Origin: Chiridota heheva
Lineage: Eukaryota > Echinodermata > Holothuroidea > Apodida > Chiridotidae
Reading direction: 5' to 3'
NCBI GenBank assembly: GCA_020152595.1
Contig: JAIGNY010000132.1
Span: 1,916,001 to 1,980,000 of the forward strand
DNA: 64,000 nt
Within the stretch, counting starts at the first letter, position 1. Each line of letters begins with the position of its first letter. Below, piece after piece: positions 1-12,047 of this stretch. Made by a program: the position numbers and the translations under genes. Below the pieces are notes generated by a model. That model searched no databases and was not told where the DNA came from. It saw only the letters and a list, made by a program, of their open reading frames with translations.

Positions 1-598
1 ATAAGAGAGTGACGTTAATCACTCACGTGATAATGTAATATGAAAAATCAAGCATCATCATATCATGTTATTTATGTTATTACTAGGTCATATCTGCAGG
101 TGACTTCAAGGATAGAAAGGGCATTCTAATATAGCATCTCATCGCTTCAAGCATGGATAACAAATCCAAGTGGGAAGTAATAAACATGAATTTACAAGTA
201 TAAATAAACTCCGATCGAAACAACTTCGTTCTTACGCCTTACAACACATCGTCTTATTGTTTTCTATACTTTTTTCATCCGAACTTAGATGATTATTTGG
301 ATATCGTGTTAAAAACAATTGTTGCCTCCGTGACTTTTCCGAAATTCTTTTTCTTTTTCAAAACACCTAAAATGACAGTATGTGACAAGTTGATCCTGAT
401 TTTGTTTACATTAATATATTCGTTATCACCAAATTATATATGTTCCCGCGAGAACTTAAGGTGTCATGTTTTGAAATGTGACAAAGTTTTATCTTTCTGA
501 CATCCAAATGATTTTTAACAGAACCAAAGACTCAATCGAGCTTTTCTACATTTTTTTTTTTTTTGCCAAAGTATAGTGACTGTCATACATTTCGTATC
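1..598. other. AT-rich DNA without recognised feature
   Basis: I see no gene, tandem repeat or element end here. A 67-codon frame at 297-500 shows no family resemblance and is likely chance in AT-rich DNA. Confidence 0.5.
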
Positions 599-600
599 TA

Positions 601-1270
601 CCAACCCTCGACAATTGTGTATGCTTTGTGGTCGCCAACTCAGATGAAACTCATTTCCAAACTTTTTATCGCCAAAAAATACTTGCCAGTACAAAAAACT
701 GTTTTGAGATTATAATTTTGAATGAAAAAACCCTTCTTCTCTGTCTTGCATGAATAATTTAACTTCTTATTTTAATGACAACTCTTTTTAATCTAAAAAA
801 CGAACAAAAACAATTATCGAAATTAAAGAGTGATCGCAAAGCATACGATGATCATTTCCATCGGCTGATCAGGAAAATGATCATAGTTTTTTTTTTCCTT
901 TTTCCAGGCACCTCTCTGCATGTATTACGTGCGCTAACTGGCTAACGTCCATCTGTCAACTGTTGTGCAGTGATATGATATAGTACTTAAATTGTATCGG
1001 CGCCATGTGGCTTTGGGGAAAAGTTACAGTATGAAATTTCGGAATTAGGGCTGCCAGTAATTTTGGGGCAGAAAAGAAGAGAAGAATAAAGGTGTTTCAT
1101 GCTACCAAAATATTTTTCAGTTAATTTCTTACTCAAACAAACTTTTCTTTGGTCGCCAGGTGAGACATAAAGTGTTATCTCTTTGGCGAATAAAATCATC
1201 ATTTTTCAATTTTTGAGTCGCCAAGATTTAAGTGTTCATCGTCATGGCGACAGGAATTGTCGAGGGCTGG
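601..1270. mobile_element. MITE with terminal inverted repeats and TA flanks
   Basis: The left end reads CCAACCCTCGACAATT and the reverse complement of the right end reads CCAGCCCTCGACAATT. The repeats continue loosely inward, with GTCGCCA motifs on both sides. Both ends are flanked by TA (599-600 and 1271-1272), as expected for Tc1/mariner-type target duplication. The 670-bp interior has no credible reading frame, so this is a non-autonomous element. The superfamily rests only on the TA flanks, which can occur by chance in AT-rich DNA. Confidence 0.6.
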
Positions 1271-1272
1271 TA

Positions 1273-3487
1273 TTTATTGATCTAGAACTTAAATATTAGG
1301 TCGATGCGTGCTCAGGTGCGGATCCAGGGGCTACAATGCCCAACCCCGTGCTGCCACAAAAGTCGTAAACAAAAAAAAGGACTAACATTTAATAATTTTA
1401 GGAACAAATTTAAAACTATAAAAAACTCATCCCAAAGTCTTAAAACCAACTATTGTAACAAGGCCTATAGATAATTGTTTGGGGTGTGAATGAACATTTT
1501 CCGCCGACAAAAAGTCTCACATATATGACACCGCCTGGCGTCTTTGCTTTGCGTGAAATGCAAAGCCCCTTGATATGGGGAGTCTAGAGGCCCGCTTAAG
1601 GGCCATGTTGTGTTCCAGGGGCCCTGAGCTTTCATCAGTTGTAGGGGTCATAAATGGCTTTAAAGATCACTTGAATATTTACCAATACATAGGCATACAT
1701 GAAAACTAAGTAGAAATATCTTAATTTTTAAGCAGGCCTTTACACGTTTCTACTTGCAATTTCAAGCAAAGTTTCGGGATAAATTGATAATGAAAAATTC
1801 CAAATAATCTGGACTGCTCAAATGGAAGCACTGGCAGGAGAGATGCAACCCCTTCGTTGACACACCTTTCAATAGGGGACCCCTAATCAGTGGTGTAGTA
1901 ATTTAAAAGTAAGTAATAAACTTCATGGTCTCTTAGTGCGTCGCCGGAGAAATGGGTTTTTGTGCCACAGCAGTTAAGATGAAAAAGTTCAGGGCATTTG
2001 CACAATAAATTATGTGAAAAATAAATGCGCCTGCACATGCATAGTGTGCTTTAAACGGCACGGGGTTCAGGAACCCTGGAAGCTTTGAAGCCCCGTAACT
2101 ATATGAGAGTAACTATAGAATACCCTACAAATTGAAAGCTCCTTTTTTTTAAGGTGGAGTGCGTAGTCGTAGTGAGTTTCATTGTTTGTTTTATTAGGCC
2201 CTAACTTCCTAAGTCCCATATTATTTTCCTTTTTGGACAAAAAGTTTCAAGTTTACACTGGGGAAGCGTGCAACATGCATCCTAGTTTCTAGATATGCCT
2301 TTGCAATTTGCACAAACATGACGTAATGACAGCCAAAAGTACTAGCAATGGCTAGTTGAAAGTTTTAAATCTTAGTCATATAATTTGACAGTTGCGAAAT
2401 TTACTTTAAAAAAAACAACTATACATTAATCGTGGCATATATATACACAGCAGTTCAGATGGTGTCTGCCAACATATATGAATATGCAACGTTGAACATT
2501 CTAATGTTGTATATATATATTCATATCTAATTACGTCATTATTATTCTTGTACATGATTGGCTGAACAAATCTGTAATGGCAATTCTAGCCTGCAGAAAA
2601 AAAAGATGCGATCAGGGGCGATGTCTGCAGGTGGGGGAAGAGGAGGGTTGTACCCATATCATCATGTTGGCGGAACTTCTGCCTTTGAGGGGCTCTGTTT
2701 TCAGGAGGAGCCTGATGCATTTATCGAATTTTTCGAAATGAACTGTGAATAACAGAGTAGTTGACTCGAATCACTGACTTTGACTCAAGTCGGATTCAAG
2801 TCACATTTTCAATATATAGGGGCACTTATCGTTACGGTTAATGGGAGTAAAACACAATGTTTCGTGGTTTCGACAAAAATTGCACATACCTCAACTAAAA
2901 AATCCCAGGGATTTAATTATTTGCCATGATATTTCAGCAAAAGACAAAATTCCCGCATCCCGGAATGGCTGAAAACGAGGTATTTTTGTGGAAACAATCA
3001 GACCTTAAACGTTACGCTATATAAGTACCTATTATGCGAAAATGACATTTTCGCGTAATGAGAACTTTAATAGCGTGATGGACTGCGCGAAAGGCTCTTT
3101 TTTTTCCTGGTTTCCAGCCTGTTTTCACACTAATTTTTGGGCACTTTCTGGCCATTAGTCATAGTGGCTTACTTTTCAGTACTTTACAGCGACGTTACGC
3201 CATCATATAGCTTTAACTTGTGTGTTTGATACATAAATTAATATCCTTATGCATGGTGTACCATCTGTCACTGTATTCATGCACACTCATCATTCGTTAA
3301 CTGACATGGCCAAAATCAAAGCTCAATACGAATTTGTGATGACGTTTAGTATAATATTAAAATGTGTCATTCCACTTGAAATTTGATTACCTGTATACGT
3401 TTTGGGCGATATTTGACCGTTACACGGTTTTAGTACATAACCCACCCTCTGAACTTCACCAACAGAAAATTTGGGATAAGTAGTACA
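1273..3487. other. Unannotated AT-rich DNA
   Basis: No gene is supported. A 64-codon frame at 2558-2752 has low-complexity glycine and no recognisable motif. A small perfect hairpin with 9-bp arms (GCGAAAATG and its complement) lies at 3036-3054. The segment around 1319-1640 has C-rich and G-rich patches like those at ends of other repeats here, but I could not define termini. Confidence 0.4.
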
Positions 3488-3803
3488 GAGGCTCAGTGGT
3501 TAAGGAGTCATGCTTGTATACGAGGGATATACCAGGTTCGATTCCCATCGCGAGCCCTGCATTGTGTCCTTGAGCAAGACACCTGCTTGCCCCAGTACTT
3601 CCCCGGTACTTCCCCAGTACTTCCCCGGTACTTCACTCAGCTGAAAAATGAGTGCCAGCACTGCTGGAGACTTGACCTGCGATGGGCTGGCGTCTTGCCC
3701 ACGGGGAGTCATGTGCTCTCATTCGCTTACGCCAAGGAAACCGGAGAGAAGCACCGGCCTTCCCAAGGCCCGAGTAGGGATTTACCTTATTTTAGTCCCT
3801 TCT
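3488..3803 (+). mobile_element. tRNA-derived SINE (SINE-2), copy 1
   Basis: The head has a Pol III A-box-like stretch (GGCTCAGTGGTTAAGGAG) and a B box (GGTTCGATTCC) about 40 bases later. The body contains a block close to GCGATGGGCTGGCGTC that is shared with the second copy at 9.25 kb. GATGGACTGGCGTCC-type blocks are common in SINEs of marine animals as far as I recall. The body also has a 22-bp unit repeated twice (alternating CCAGTACTTCC and CCGGTACTTCC, 3590-3634). Translated frames across this region are not genes. Confidence 0.8.
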
Positions 3804-4911
3804 ATACAAAATATCAGTTGTGATACCCTATAATCTTTTTTTTTTTTTTAACCAAATATTTTCAGGCATATGGATAAAATTTACGTCATAAGATATGTTT
3901 TCGTCTTGAAATTCCATACCCTTTTTTAGATACAATCATCCTAAAGTCATCCTAAACGTATGATGCAACATGGTCTAAAAATGGCAATGTGAAGATGTAT
4001 TTCGAAAAAGAAAGGCCTACATATCCCTTTCATCGTTAAGCAGTTAAGTAACTTCTGATCTCCTTTATAACGCCAATAAAAGAGTCACTATATACTTTAC
4101 GAAATTTATTTACCCGGCATTGAAAATTTTGAATTTGACTCTATAATTTCATATTGCAGCACACGTAATTTCTTAAGTTTGTTCAAATACCAGGGCCGTT
4201 GGAAACCTCAAATTAATGAAGGTCGGGTGGGGGTGCCAAGTTTACATCAAATGTGATCGAAACATACAAGCTATGGAATTATTAGCAGTTAACGGCTTAC
4301 TTCGATATATAGGGTAACCCCCACACGTATGCATGTAATTTGTAGCATTTTAAAAGAAATTTGATTGAAGGATAATATTTCTAAAAGCTAGGTTTCGAAA
4401 ATATTGCTTTCCCTTTTTCGAATGGCTAAAGTAATTTTACTTTTTCCGAAAAATGTAGATTATAATCGGAAATACTGGAAGAAGGTATACCGTCAAATCA
4501 AAAAATAATTATTTTTTTCACCAGGAAGATGGGAAAAGGTCTAGCGCTGCCACTGAAATGAGAAGGGATGATTTCCAGGGGAAAGCCAGGGTTGAGCGGG
4601 GGAAATGCAAGAGACAGGTGAGCGAATTCTTCCCGTTAGTATGAAAAAAGAGGAAGCTATGTATACATACGGATATAAATGATAATATCGATGATAAAAA
4701 CAATATCTTGCTTAAACTGTGATATTGCAATTTAAGTAATTACAACGTTTTTAAGACTTAAATTGACCATAATTCAAGTTTTTGATGTTAGCTCTTGATT
4801 ATTTTTTTAATCATTTTTTGCTTAGAATTGTATGCACGTCAATTTAGAACGTTAGCTGGGCCTATTTCGAGCTCTGCGCATATTGACGTTTTTTGTGTGT
4901 ATAAAACCTGT
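3804..4911. other. Unannotated AT-rich DNA
   Basis: I see no gene or defined repeat. There are a poly-T run at 3836-3850 and a C-poor stretch around 4200-4260. A 70-codon minus-strand frame at 4518-4730 is hydrophobic and low-complexity and has no supporting features. Confidence 0.4.
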
Positions 4912-5215
4912 ATCGGCGTAGCCATGGGGGTCGGCCGAGTCGTTTGATCAACAAGGGCTACCCAGAAAGTAAACTGGTTGGAAATTTTGCTGAAAAGTCG
5001 CACCAAAACATCCAACAATTTCGCTAAAAGGTCCAGAAATGTTTCTAAAAGATTCAGATTTTGAGGCAATGCCCTTTGTGTTTTTGCTCTTCAGTAAAAT
5101 GTAGCCTATTAACAGTTAAAAGACCGCTATTTTGAAACAATTTTGGAAAACATTTAAGACCATCAGCAATTTATTTTTTCGTCCCCCCCCCCCCTCCCAT
5201 GCTTTTCCTCCTTCC
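4912..5215. repeat. Dispersed repeat, copy 1 (partner at 57.45 kb)
   Basis: It begins with GGCGTAGCCATGGGGG and ends in a C-run. It shares ordered blocks with 57452-57690: AAAAGGTCCAGAAA, CAGATTTTGAGGC, CTCTTCAG.AAAAT and CAATTTTGGAAAA. The GCGTAGCC start and the C-rich end resemble the hAT-like elements in this window, but no 8-bp target duplication is visible. Confidence 0.55.
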
Positions 5216-5757
5216 AAACCAAAAAGCTGACAACACTTCTGAACTGTGATTTTGCTGGAAGAGAACGATTAAAGCTAGCTCTTAAATTATAAAAATCCTT
5301 TCTGGTCTATTTTAGTAGTTTTGAAATCATGTCAGTGTAAAACCTGTTTTGGCCGATTTTTAAACATAGAAACTATATCAACCCTATTGCATATATATTG
5401 TGCAAACACTAAATAGGAAAGGCACCTCAATTGTCGAATGTGAAGGGAAAAACGAATAACTTACCAGCAGTAGAGTTTTTACGAAGTCCCTGGTTTCCCG
5501 GCGAGAAGAAGTTATCCTTTCCGACTCACTCCAACCAACCCTAGTATATAAAAAAAAAAAAAGAAGCGAACTCTCATTAACGCGTTTCTACAAAAAACAA
5601 ACAAAAATGTATATCTTGTTTGCTACAAACTTCACAGTACTCCCAATGGTACCAAAGAAAATCATACAGCTGGGATAATTTCATGCGTGTTCTGTACGGT
5701 TATGCACTTGTCAAAGCGGAACGACGAACGGGTGTCTCGAATCAATTTTGACTTTGG

Positions 5758-6153
5758 ATGACTACTCATGCATCTACGGGCGCCATTTACCAAACGTCCT
5801 CTGTGGGTGATCTCTCTAACATTGAATTGAATGAGTTAAAATCAAGAACCTCGGCATCTTTACTCAGATTGCAATTTCACGGACAAAATATAATATTTCA
5901 AAAATTATTCGATAAAATGTTCGTTTGGTTGATTCCACAAGGAAATACTTCTGGGACTCGGAAAACTTGTCACCTGAAAAGTACATTGACCCTGACAGGT
6001 CAGGTCGAGCAATCATGTTATGAAAACAGATTAATACCGAAAATTCCACTTTTCGGTTTGAAAGAAGTATTGACACTTGGTACATTTATTGAAAAATATA
6101 TAATCGTGAAAAGGGTAATGTTTCAGCACGAATTCATTCAAATGGCAATGTAA
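5758..6153 (+). other. 131-codon open frame, function unknown
   Basis: This is the longest non-repetitive open frame in the first 15 kb. The predicted product has no signal peptide, membrane segment or motif that I recognise, and its composition follows the AT-rich DNA. No splice sites or polyadenylation signal are clearly placed around it. It may be chance or the remnant of a repeat. Confidence 0.15.
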
Positions 6154-6572
6154 AAATGGGAAAGGGCAATATTAAAACCTTTCGAAGGAGATGAAAGGTA
6201 TTATGCTGGAAGGAATTTCACCAAGATAAATTTTGCTCTTAGTATGTCAAGACTCAAGATTAACACTTGCTATAACTATGCAAAATGATGACAACTAAAC
6301 CTTTAAATATTTAGTGAGTGACAATATCCGCTTTCTTACAAAACCTCTGCGTACTTACAATGAATTTCCTTTACCTGTTTACTGGGTGGCAAGTCTTCAT
6401 CGAAATCTTGGATTCTAATTTACAGATTCCAATCAGCTGACCAGAGGAAAGGATACAGACCCCAAACAGTGAGGAGCTCTCGAGCGTGTGCAAATGAGCT
6501 ATGAAGTCATATTAATCATGGCTTCTGATTGGATGGGGTCTGCATCGGCTCTTTTACCGGAATATACTACTC

Positions 6573-6650
6573 ACCCCCCCACACACACACACACCCCGCA
6601 ACACCCCCACACACACACACCGCAACCCCACACACACACACACACACTCA
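6573..6650. repeat. (CA)n microsatellite with C runs
   Basis: Interrupted CA dinucleotide repeat in four blocks separated by short C runs. The 90-codon frame over it (6488-6760) is threonine/histidine/proline low complexity produced by the repeat. Confidence 0.9.
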
Positions 6651-7117
6651 CTGGTACACCCTTGTCAGCTTGGTGCACGGAGATATATAATCTCCATGCT
6701 GGCGCAAGCACTTCCTATTCGTTCGACGCTCAGCTTTACGACTGTGCGACATTAAAATGAAATTGGCCCTGAGTTAACGTTTCCCAGTGTGTAAATTGAG
6801 GCCACTTATCTGTACCACTGATTAGTATGAACCATGAGTAGTATGTATCTTATCTCATTTTCAACTTTCCTTCAAGCTATAGAGTTATCATTGCTTTAAG
6901 GTGGACTATAGACCCATGACTGGTGAATTTTGCAAATATTAAGTGACCTGTTTTGCCTCTCGAATGGATCAAAATTTATTGTTTATGATTCTCAGATAAT
7001 TTCTTAGTTTAAATGTTGGTGTTAGAGAAATTTTGCATCTGTCCACAAGGTTAAAAAGCGTTGCTGAAGATTTGTGAGTTTCTGAAAAAATGCGCCCTAA
7101 ATTTTTGGTCTAGTGCC

Positions 7118-7396
7118 GACGACCGTCAATGAGTGAACACACAATTACAATGACTGGGTCGTCGCCTGCGTATTCGGTTATGGTAGTAACACTGCTATTA
7201 CGAAACGCTTAATATGACCCGAACGCGAACACAGGTACGACGTACGGACAAACATAATATCGACAACCGAGTCAATGTCCACGGCCTTTGATAACCAGTT
7301 GTGGTGCACTGGCGTGTCTACCCAACCCAGGTTTGAACCCAGGGCCTCGTGGTCTGTAGACATGTATGATAATCGCTACACTACAGTTAGTAGATA
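7118..7396 (-). mobile_element. tRNA-derived SINE (SINE-1), full-length copy
   Basis: On the minus strand the head contains an A-box region GTGTAGCGATTATCAT and a B box GGTTCAAACCTG, spaced as in a tRNA. Against a generic tRNA-Val the span from A box to the end of the T arm has equal length, so a tRNA-Val-like origin is plausible. The body ends in a GTC-rich tail. The copy is flanked by a perfect 8-bp duplication, CTAGTGCC, at 7110-7117 and 7397-7404. Other copies lie at 14.93, 27.83, 54.60 and 58.47 kb. Confidence 0.85.
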
Positions 7397-7534
7397 CTAG
7401 TGCCCTTTTAACCTGAATATAAATATAAGATACATATTTCAAGAGCTTTCTGATAAGTCCAAATATTTATGCAAATACTGGCAAGTCAATGAAACATTGG
7501 TGACAAGTTTTTTGAGACGCGATTTCCTCTTTAA

Positions 7535-8127
7535 AGGAATATTCCCATGTTCTTTGTAACCTTTCACAAGAAAGAGGAAAAGTTTAGAAGCAATTTAGTG
7601 CACAAATCATGTTAATATGTTATTCCTACAAGGGGATATTCAATTTTAAGGTTCACAAAACATGCCAATAAACGAATATGAAAAGGCTCAGTATGACATC
7701 ACAGCCTGACAGCAACACATTCTCCCACAAAGTTTATGTATTTCATTAATCTATTATCCTGTTTTATTAGTAAAACCTGCTAGAAAAATAAATTGATGAA
7801 AGTTAGGTATTCATATACATTGCCACATATACCCTACTTCAATAACTTTTGGAAAATTGTTTCTAATCATACAGAAACAATCAATTAACGTTCAAAGAAA
7901 TACATAAACATTTGCAATGGAATTGTCTCTATGACAGTCTCAGTCTGACATCATCAAACACGAATTCATCATACTGTTCATACAAAAACTTTAAAATGCA
8001 ATTGGGAAATCTTTAAACATACATATCTCCTGAACGGAATATGATATCAACTTAATTTTTGTACCAAATTGGCTCTAAAAGTATGTTCTTTCAATTGAAA
8101 TTTTACAAAAATCCTAGGAATATTCCT
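7535..8127. mobile_element. TTAA-flanked MITE (family A)
   Basis: The ends are AGGAATATTCCC and, at the right, GGAATATTCCT. Both sides are flanked by TTAA (7531-7534 and 8128-8131). TTAA duplication is typical of piggyBac and Kolobok elements. At 593 bp without a reading frame, this is non-autonomous. Related sequence occurs at 13.70-14.14 and 18.62-19.4 kb. Confidence 0.8.
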
Positions 8128-8159
8128 TTAAATATGTACTGGACCAAACGGCATAGTAG

Positions 8160-8583
8160 CATATTATAACGGAGGGAGGGGGGAGAGGGGAGGGGGCAGT
8201 TTCCCGTCCCTAGATGTTGTTATTTTTCTTCTGATGTTTAGTGGACAAGTACAAATCTTTCGGTTTTTCACTTCATGATATTTTATCCCGTATTAATGAC
8301 AATTGGCTGATTGGTAGTTATAAAAGCTTAAACTGTCGCTTTTGGACCAAGGGCATAGGAAAGGTCACCTGCGTAATAAAAATATCGAACAATTTCCGGT
8401 TAAAAGAGGAAATATTGCACTGCTAAATTAATTACATTTCCTGAATTTTCTTCAATTTTCATGAAATATTGGATTTTCGGGCCAATTTCACCACAAATTC
8501 CGAATAATTTACCAAATTTTACCTCCCAACCGGGAAAAAAATATTTACCCCCTTTCTCCCACTCCAGGCTACGCCTCTGTGTT
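8160..8583. repeat. hAT-like repeat remnant ending in CTACGCCTCTG
   Basis: Starts with a G-rich block and ends with CTACGCCTCTG. Its right half (8430-8583) resembles 12290-12514: degenerate A/T-rich units of GAAATT/AATTTTC followed by ACCTCCCAACCGGG and a C-rich stretch. No left terminal repeat or target duplication was found. Confidence 0.45.
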
Positions 8584-8998
8584 GGACGTGAAACACTCTT
8601 CATTTAGTCACTCCAGAATTCTTTGCTGCAATTCAAATTGATCTTGAAACCGGTTACAACTTATTTTCTGCCCGGCCCTAACAAGGCTCAATCCGGCCCA
8701 TGCCAATCTGCCAATGCACATTATGCGGCACCCTTGGATTTGTTGCTATGAACATGTACTATGAACATGTAGACACTGGCTCAAAACATATTACACTAAA
8801 TATGAAACAAAAGAGACATGTGGTTATTTAAATATGAACTTTCTAAGTTTTTACATTAAGTCCCGCCTACTAATCAATATGCACGACATTAAAACCAAAA
8901 ACAATAGGGCACATCTACAGAACATGGGCTATCTTTGTACCACATATGACCTAATTCCGATGTATGGTTCTTGAGATATCGTGTTTACGACCTAGCGT

Positions 8999-9018
8999 CA
9001 CATACATACATACATACA

Positions 9019-9050
<32 letters not shown>

Positions 9051-9099
9051 CATGCACGCACGCACGCACACGCACGCACACACACACACACACACACGC
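8999..9099. repeat. (ACAT)n / (CACG)n / (CA)n compound microsatellite
   Basis: About 12 ACAT units followed by CACG and CA units. It accounts for the cysteine- and valine-rich minus-strand frame over 8951-9196. Confidence 0.95.
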
Positions 9100-9431
9100 C
9101 ATCAGACCGCATAGGTTCATGATGTTCATCGCATCGGTTCCTGATGCGGATCGCATCGGAAGCAAAATGGCGTTTTTGATACTTGTTTGTCCGCAAGAAA
9201 TGTTATTTGGCTTTTTCTAAAGAAGACAAAAATGGGGTTTTGGGTGGCTTTTTTGGGTAGCTTAGTGGTTAAGGAGTCATGCTCGTATTCGAAAGGTAGC
9301 GGGTTTGATTCCCGTCGTGAGTGTTCAGCGGGCATTGTGTCCTTAAGCATGAAGAAAACACTTTATACTCTATACTTGCTTCAGTCCACTAAGCTGTAAA
9401 ATGAGTACCAGCAATGCTGGAGAATTAATAT

Positions 9432-9523
9432 GCGATGGACTGGCGTCCCCAGTGGCGTCAGTAGACCCTTTTGATTTGCGATGGACTGGCGTACCCAGTA
9501 GCGTCAGTAAACCATTTTGATTT
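9432..9523. repeat. 46-bp tandem duplication across SINE/MITE junction
   Basis: Unit 1 is 9432-9477 and unit 2 is 9478-9523. Each holds the last SINE bases (GCGATGGACTGGCGT) plus the first ~30 bp of the inserted MITE, so the duplication came after the MITE insertion. Confidence 0.85.
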
Positions 9524-9681
9524 GAGGAAGGGGGATTAACTAATTTACCGAAGTTTTCATCGTCTTTGATGGAAGTTTTACCGACGCTGACATTGATTTA
9601 CCGACATGTCTTCAGTTTCACCAACAGCTTTATCAAAAGTGGGGGTGTAACACCCCACACACCCCGGTATTTACGCCTCTG
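9450..9681. mobile_element. hAT-type MITE inside SINE-2
   Basis: The left end is CAGTGGCGTCA and the right end (reverse complement) is CAGAGGCGTAA. A perfect 8-bp duplication of host SINE sequence, GGCGTCCC, flanks it at 9442-9449 and 9682-9689. Eight-base duplications and CAGTGGCGTA-like ends fit the hAT superfamily. It is non-coding. Confidence 0.85.
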
Positions 9682-9812
9682 GGCGTCCCGTCCAGGGGAA
9701 ATCATGTATTCTCATCCGCTTGCGCCATTGAAACCGAGGATAAGCACCGGCTCTGTGAGCCGAATGACTTGGATGGATTTAGCTTAGCGTTTTGAGACTT
9801 GTTTAGTCCCAA

Positions 9813-10515
9813 AAATTATTGTTTGGCTTTTTCTGAAAATGTTGGCTTTTCTGGCTTTTTAGAGACATATTTGGCCGCCAAAAGCCTTCTTTGGCTTAAT
9901 TTTAGTCTTTTTCGAAATTTGTTGATGGAGATTGACAAGAAAGTGGAATATTAATGCTCTGATATCATTCAGACCCCGTGATATTTTGCAATTTGAAGAG
10001 AAGAAAGCGCCCCCAACTTGGACGGGATGAAACTGCCAGTTTAATTTTCATCCCCTTCGAAGGACACGCTGAACGAGTTGAAAAGGTATTACGCAATTTT
10101 CGGCCACACAGGTCAGCAGGTAGTTGAGACAACTCAACAAAAAATGCTTTAATCTTATAAAAACTTAATATTTGAACATCAAAGAGTTCTTACTTGGATC
10201 ACTAACACCCTGAAAATTGATTTAATTATTTCATTTGGTGCAGAAATCGTAAAAATAGCACATTTTCAGCAGCGTATTTCTGAGTGACTTTCAAAATCTT
10301 GCCGACCCATAAGCGTAACCTTCTCCCCTTGACATTTTGTTGATAAACACCTGCGGTTTACGTTCATCAGTGCAATACACGCGTAAGGACTCTTTGTGAC
10401 CAGAGGTCAGGAGTCATGCACCATCGAGCATACTTACAAAAAGCAAAAACGTGCAGTGCGAAAAGGATTTTCCAAAGATAATGGTAGGCAACAGCAATTA
10501 CGAGATATTCATACA
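9813..10515. other. Unannotated DNA with TTTTGGCTTTTT-rich start
   Basis: The first ~100 bp repeat short TTTGGCTTTTTCTG phrases; beyond that I see no gene or defined repeat. Confidence 0.4.
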
Positions 10516-10523
10516 CATAAACT

Positions 10524-11204
10524 CAAGGGCGTTGGAAGCGGGAGGGGAAGGGGGGCTTTAGTCACCCCAGTCAAAATTTAGGGGGCTAAGCTATGCTTTA
10601 GCCCCCCTCCCACTTCTCATATACGAAAATCCCCTTATAAGACTTATTTATACCCACTTTAAATGATATAACTTTATAGGATATTGTCATATGTTCTAAT
10701 TTCTTCGATTATGTTGGTAAAAAAAAATAATGTAATTTCGATGGAGACTTTATTACTTCTTAGCACCCTCATAATCATTTTGAGCTGATCGAAAGTGTAA
10801 TAAACATAACATTTGCGTGCTACCGCAGACTCTGAGTGCGGGCAGCATATTTTTTTTTCCCCAGTAGTGTTTAATGCTTTTGGGGCAATTTGCGTTTATT
10901 CTGTTGAAAATTAGACAGTGATTTAGAAGGATTTCCAACTGATATCAATGCAAATTGTCCTAAACACTTCTGGGAGAAAAAAAATACGCGTGTGGGCATC
11001 TGTGACATCTAGAGTTCAAAAAGAAAATAACAAGAATGTCACTAGTTCATTCTTCTTTAAAAAAAAAGAAAAAAATTGCCCAAAGCGCCAAATATGCTTG
11101 AGAAACCATGCCAAAAACGAGGCTTTTGGGTGGGGATGGGGGTCGAGGTCCTTGGAGAAATAGAGCTTCAGCCCCCTCAAGAAAAAAATGTTCCTACGCC
11201 ACTG
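10524..11204. mobile_element. hAT-type MITE (family B), copy 1
   Basis: The left end is CAAGGGCGTTGGAAGCGGG and the reverse complement of the right end is CAGTGGCGTAGGAAC. A perfect 8-bp target duplication CATAAACT lies at 10516-10523 and 11205-11212. It shares nearly its full length with the inverted copy at 46216-46799, but carries about 100 extra bp around 10935-11040. The subterminal regions are G-rich on one strand and C-rich on the other. No reading frame is conserved between the copies. Confidence 0.9.
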
Positions 11205-11212
11205 CATAAACT

Positions 11213-12039
11213 CATACTTCTTTAAATATGACTCAATAAAATTATACATTGGTTACTTTTAAATTGGTTACTTATACACTTTACAAGTTTCTTTATGCCC
11301 AAAACTCCAAAGACATAACACATTCTGATGTTATTCAAATGAGAAATAAATAAAAAAATATATAAAAAAAGCCTTGTTTTGTCGTTATACGGGGAGGACG
11401 TTTTATTGTTGGAATAGTGTTCTTGATATACTTCAAAATGAATTTACGTCAAAATACGAAATATAGCGTCAATTTCAATGTTAAAAGGTTGAAGCTTCTA
11501 ACAAATTGTCCAAATAAAACAAATTTCACATATTTCACACCTTTAAAGGGCAAATCTTGTTAAACCGCGAAGTGAAATAATTTGTAAATAAACTGGAAAT
11601 TGCAAACCGCCACATGCGGTTACTGAAATGCCACAGGCACAGAAAATCAGGACAAAGCTCTGTTCAAGGGGCGAGTTCTCTAATGCATGTTGTAGAAGTT
11701 ACGTGATACCTTGGTTTTTTTTTTTTTAGTATGCGACCCGCCAGTGAGTGATCTCTTTCAAAAATTTGTTTGACATTTTTGTTAGCTTGATTTGACTTTT
11801 TTTCAGATTGATTTGGCTTTTTGCGCTTTGGGGCAATCTACCAGGCCCGACCTCAAACGTTAAGCTTATAGCCGAGGACGTAAATAATGCTTTGGAAATA
11901 AAAAAGATTAAGACGAAATAGTAATGGAAATAAAGAGCAATAATTCTCTTCGTGTACTGGAGGTCTCCCCCACCCCCCTTCCCCTCCTTATCCGGTCCGC
12001 GTGCTGAAGGGTGGGGGAGATTTCCCGCGATGTGCACGC
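11213..12039. other. Unannotated AT-rich DNA
   Basis: No gene is supported. A 103-codon minus-strand frame at 11726-12037 is lysine/serine-rich toward its end and resembles nothing I know. Confidence 0.4.
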
Positions 12040-12047
12040 GTCCTAGC

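Larger units (their letters stand above)
9253..9812 (+). mobile_element. tRNA-derived SINE (SINE-2), copy 2, interrupted
   Basis: The head has GTAGCTTAGTGGTTAAGGAG (A-box region) and GGTTTGATTCC (B box). The body continues with AAAATGAGTACCAGCA.TGCTGGAG and GCGATGGACTGGCGTCC as in copy 1. At GGCGTCCC the body is broken by a 232-bp hAT-type MITE (9450-9681) and resumes with GGCGTCCCGTCCAGG. The end matches copy 1 at TTTAGTCCC. Confidence 0.8.

Noticed and set aside
3500-3833. Overlapping frames of 61-78 codons
   Set aside because: They translate SINE-2 in several frames.
7320-7396. Functional tRNA-Val gene on the minus strand
   Set aside because: A and B boxes and spacing fit, but the acceptor and anticodon arms do not pair well and the sequence is fused to a SINE body repeated elsewhere.
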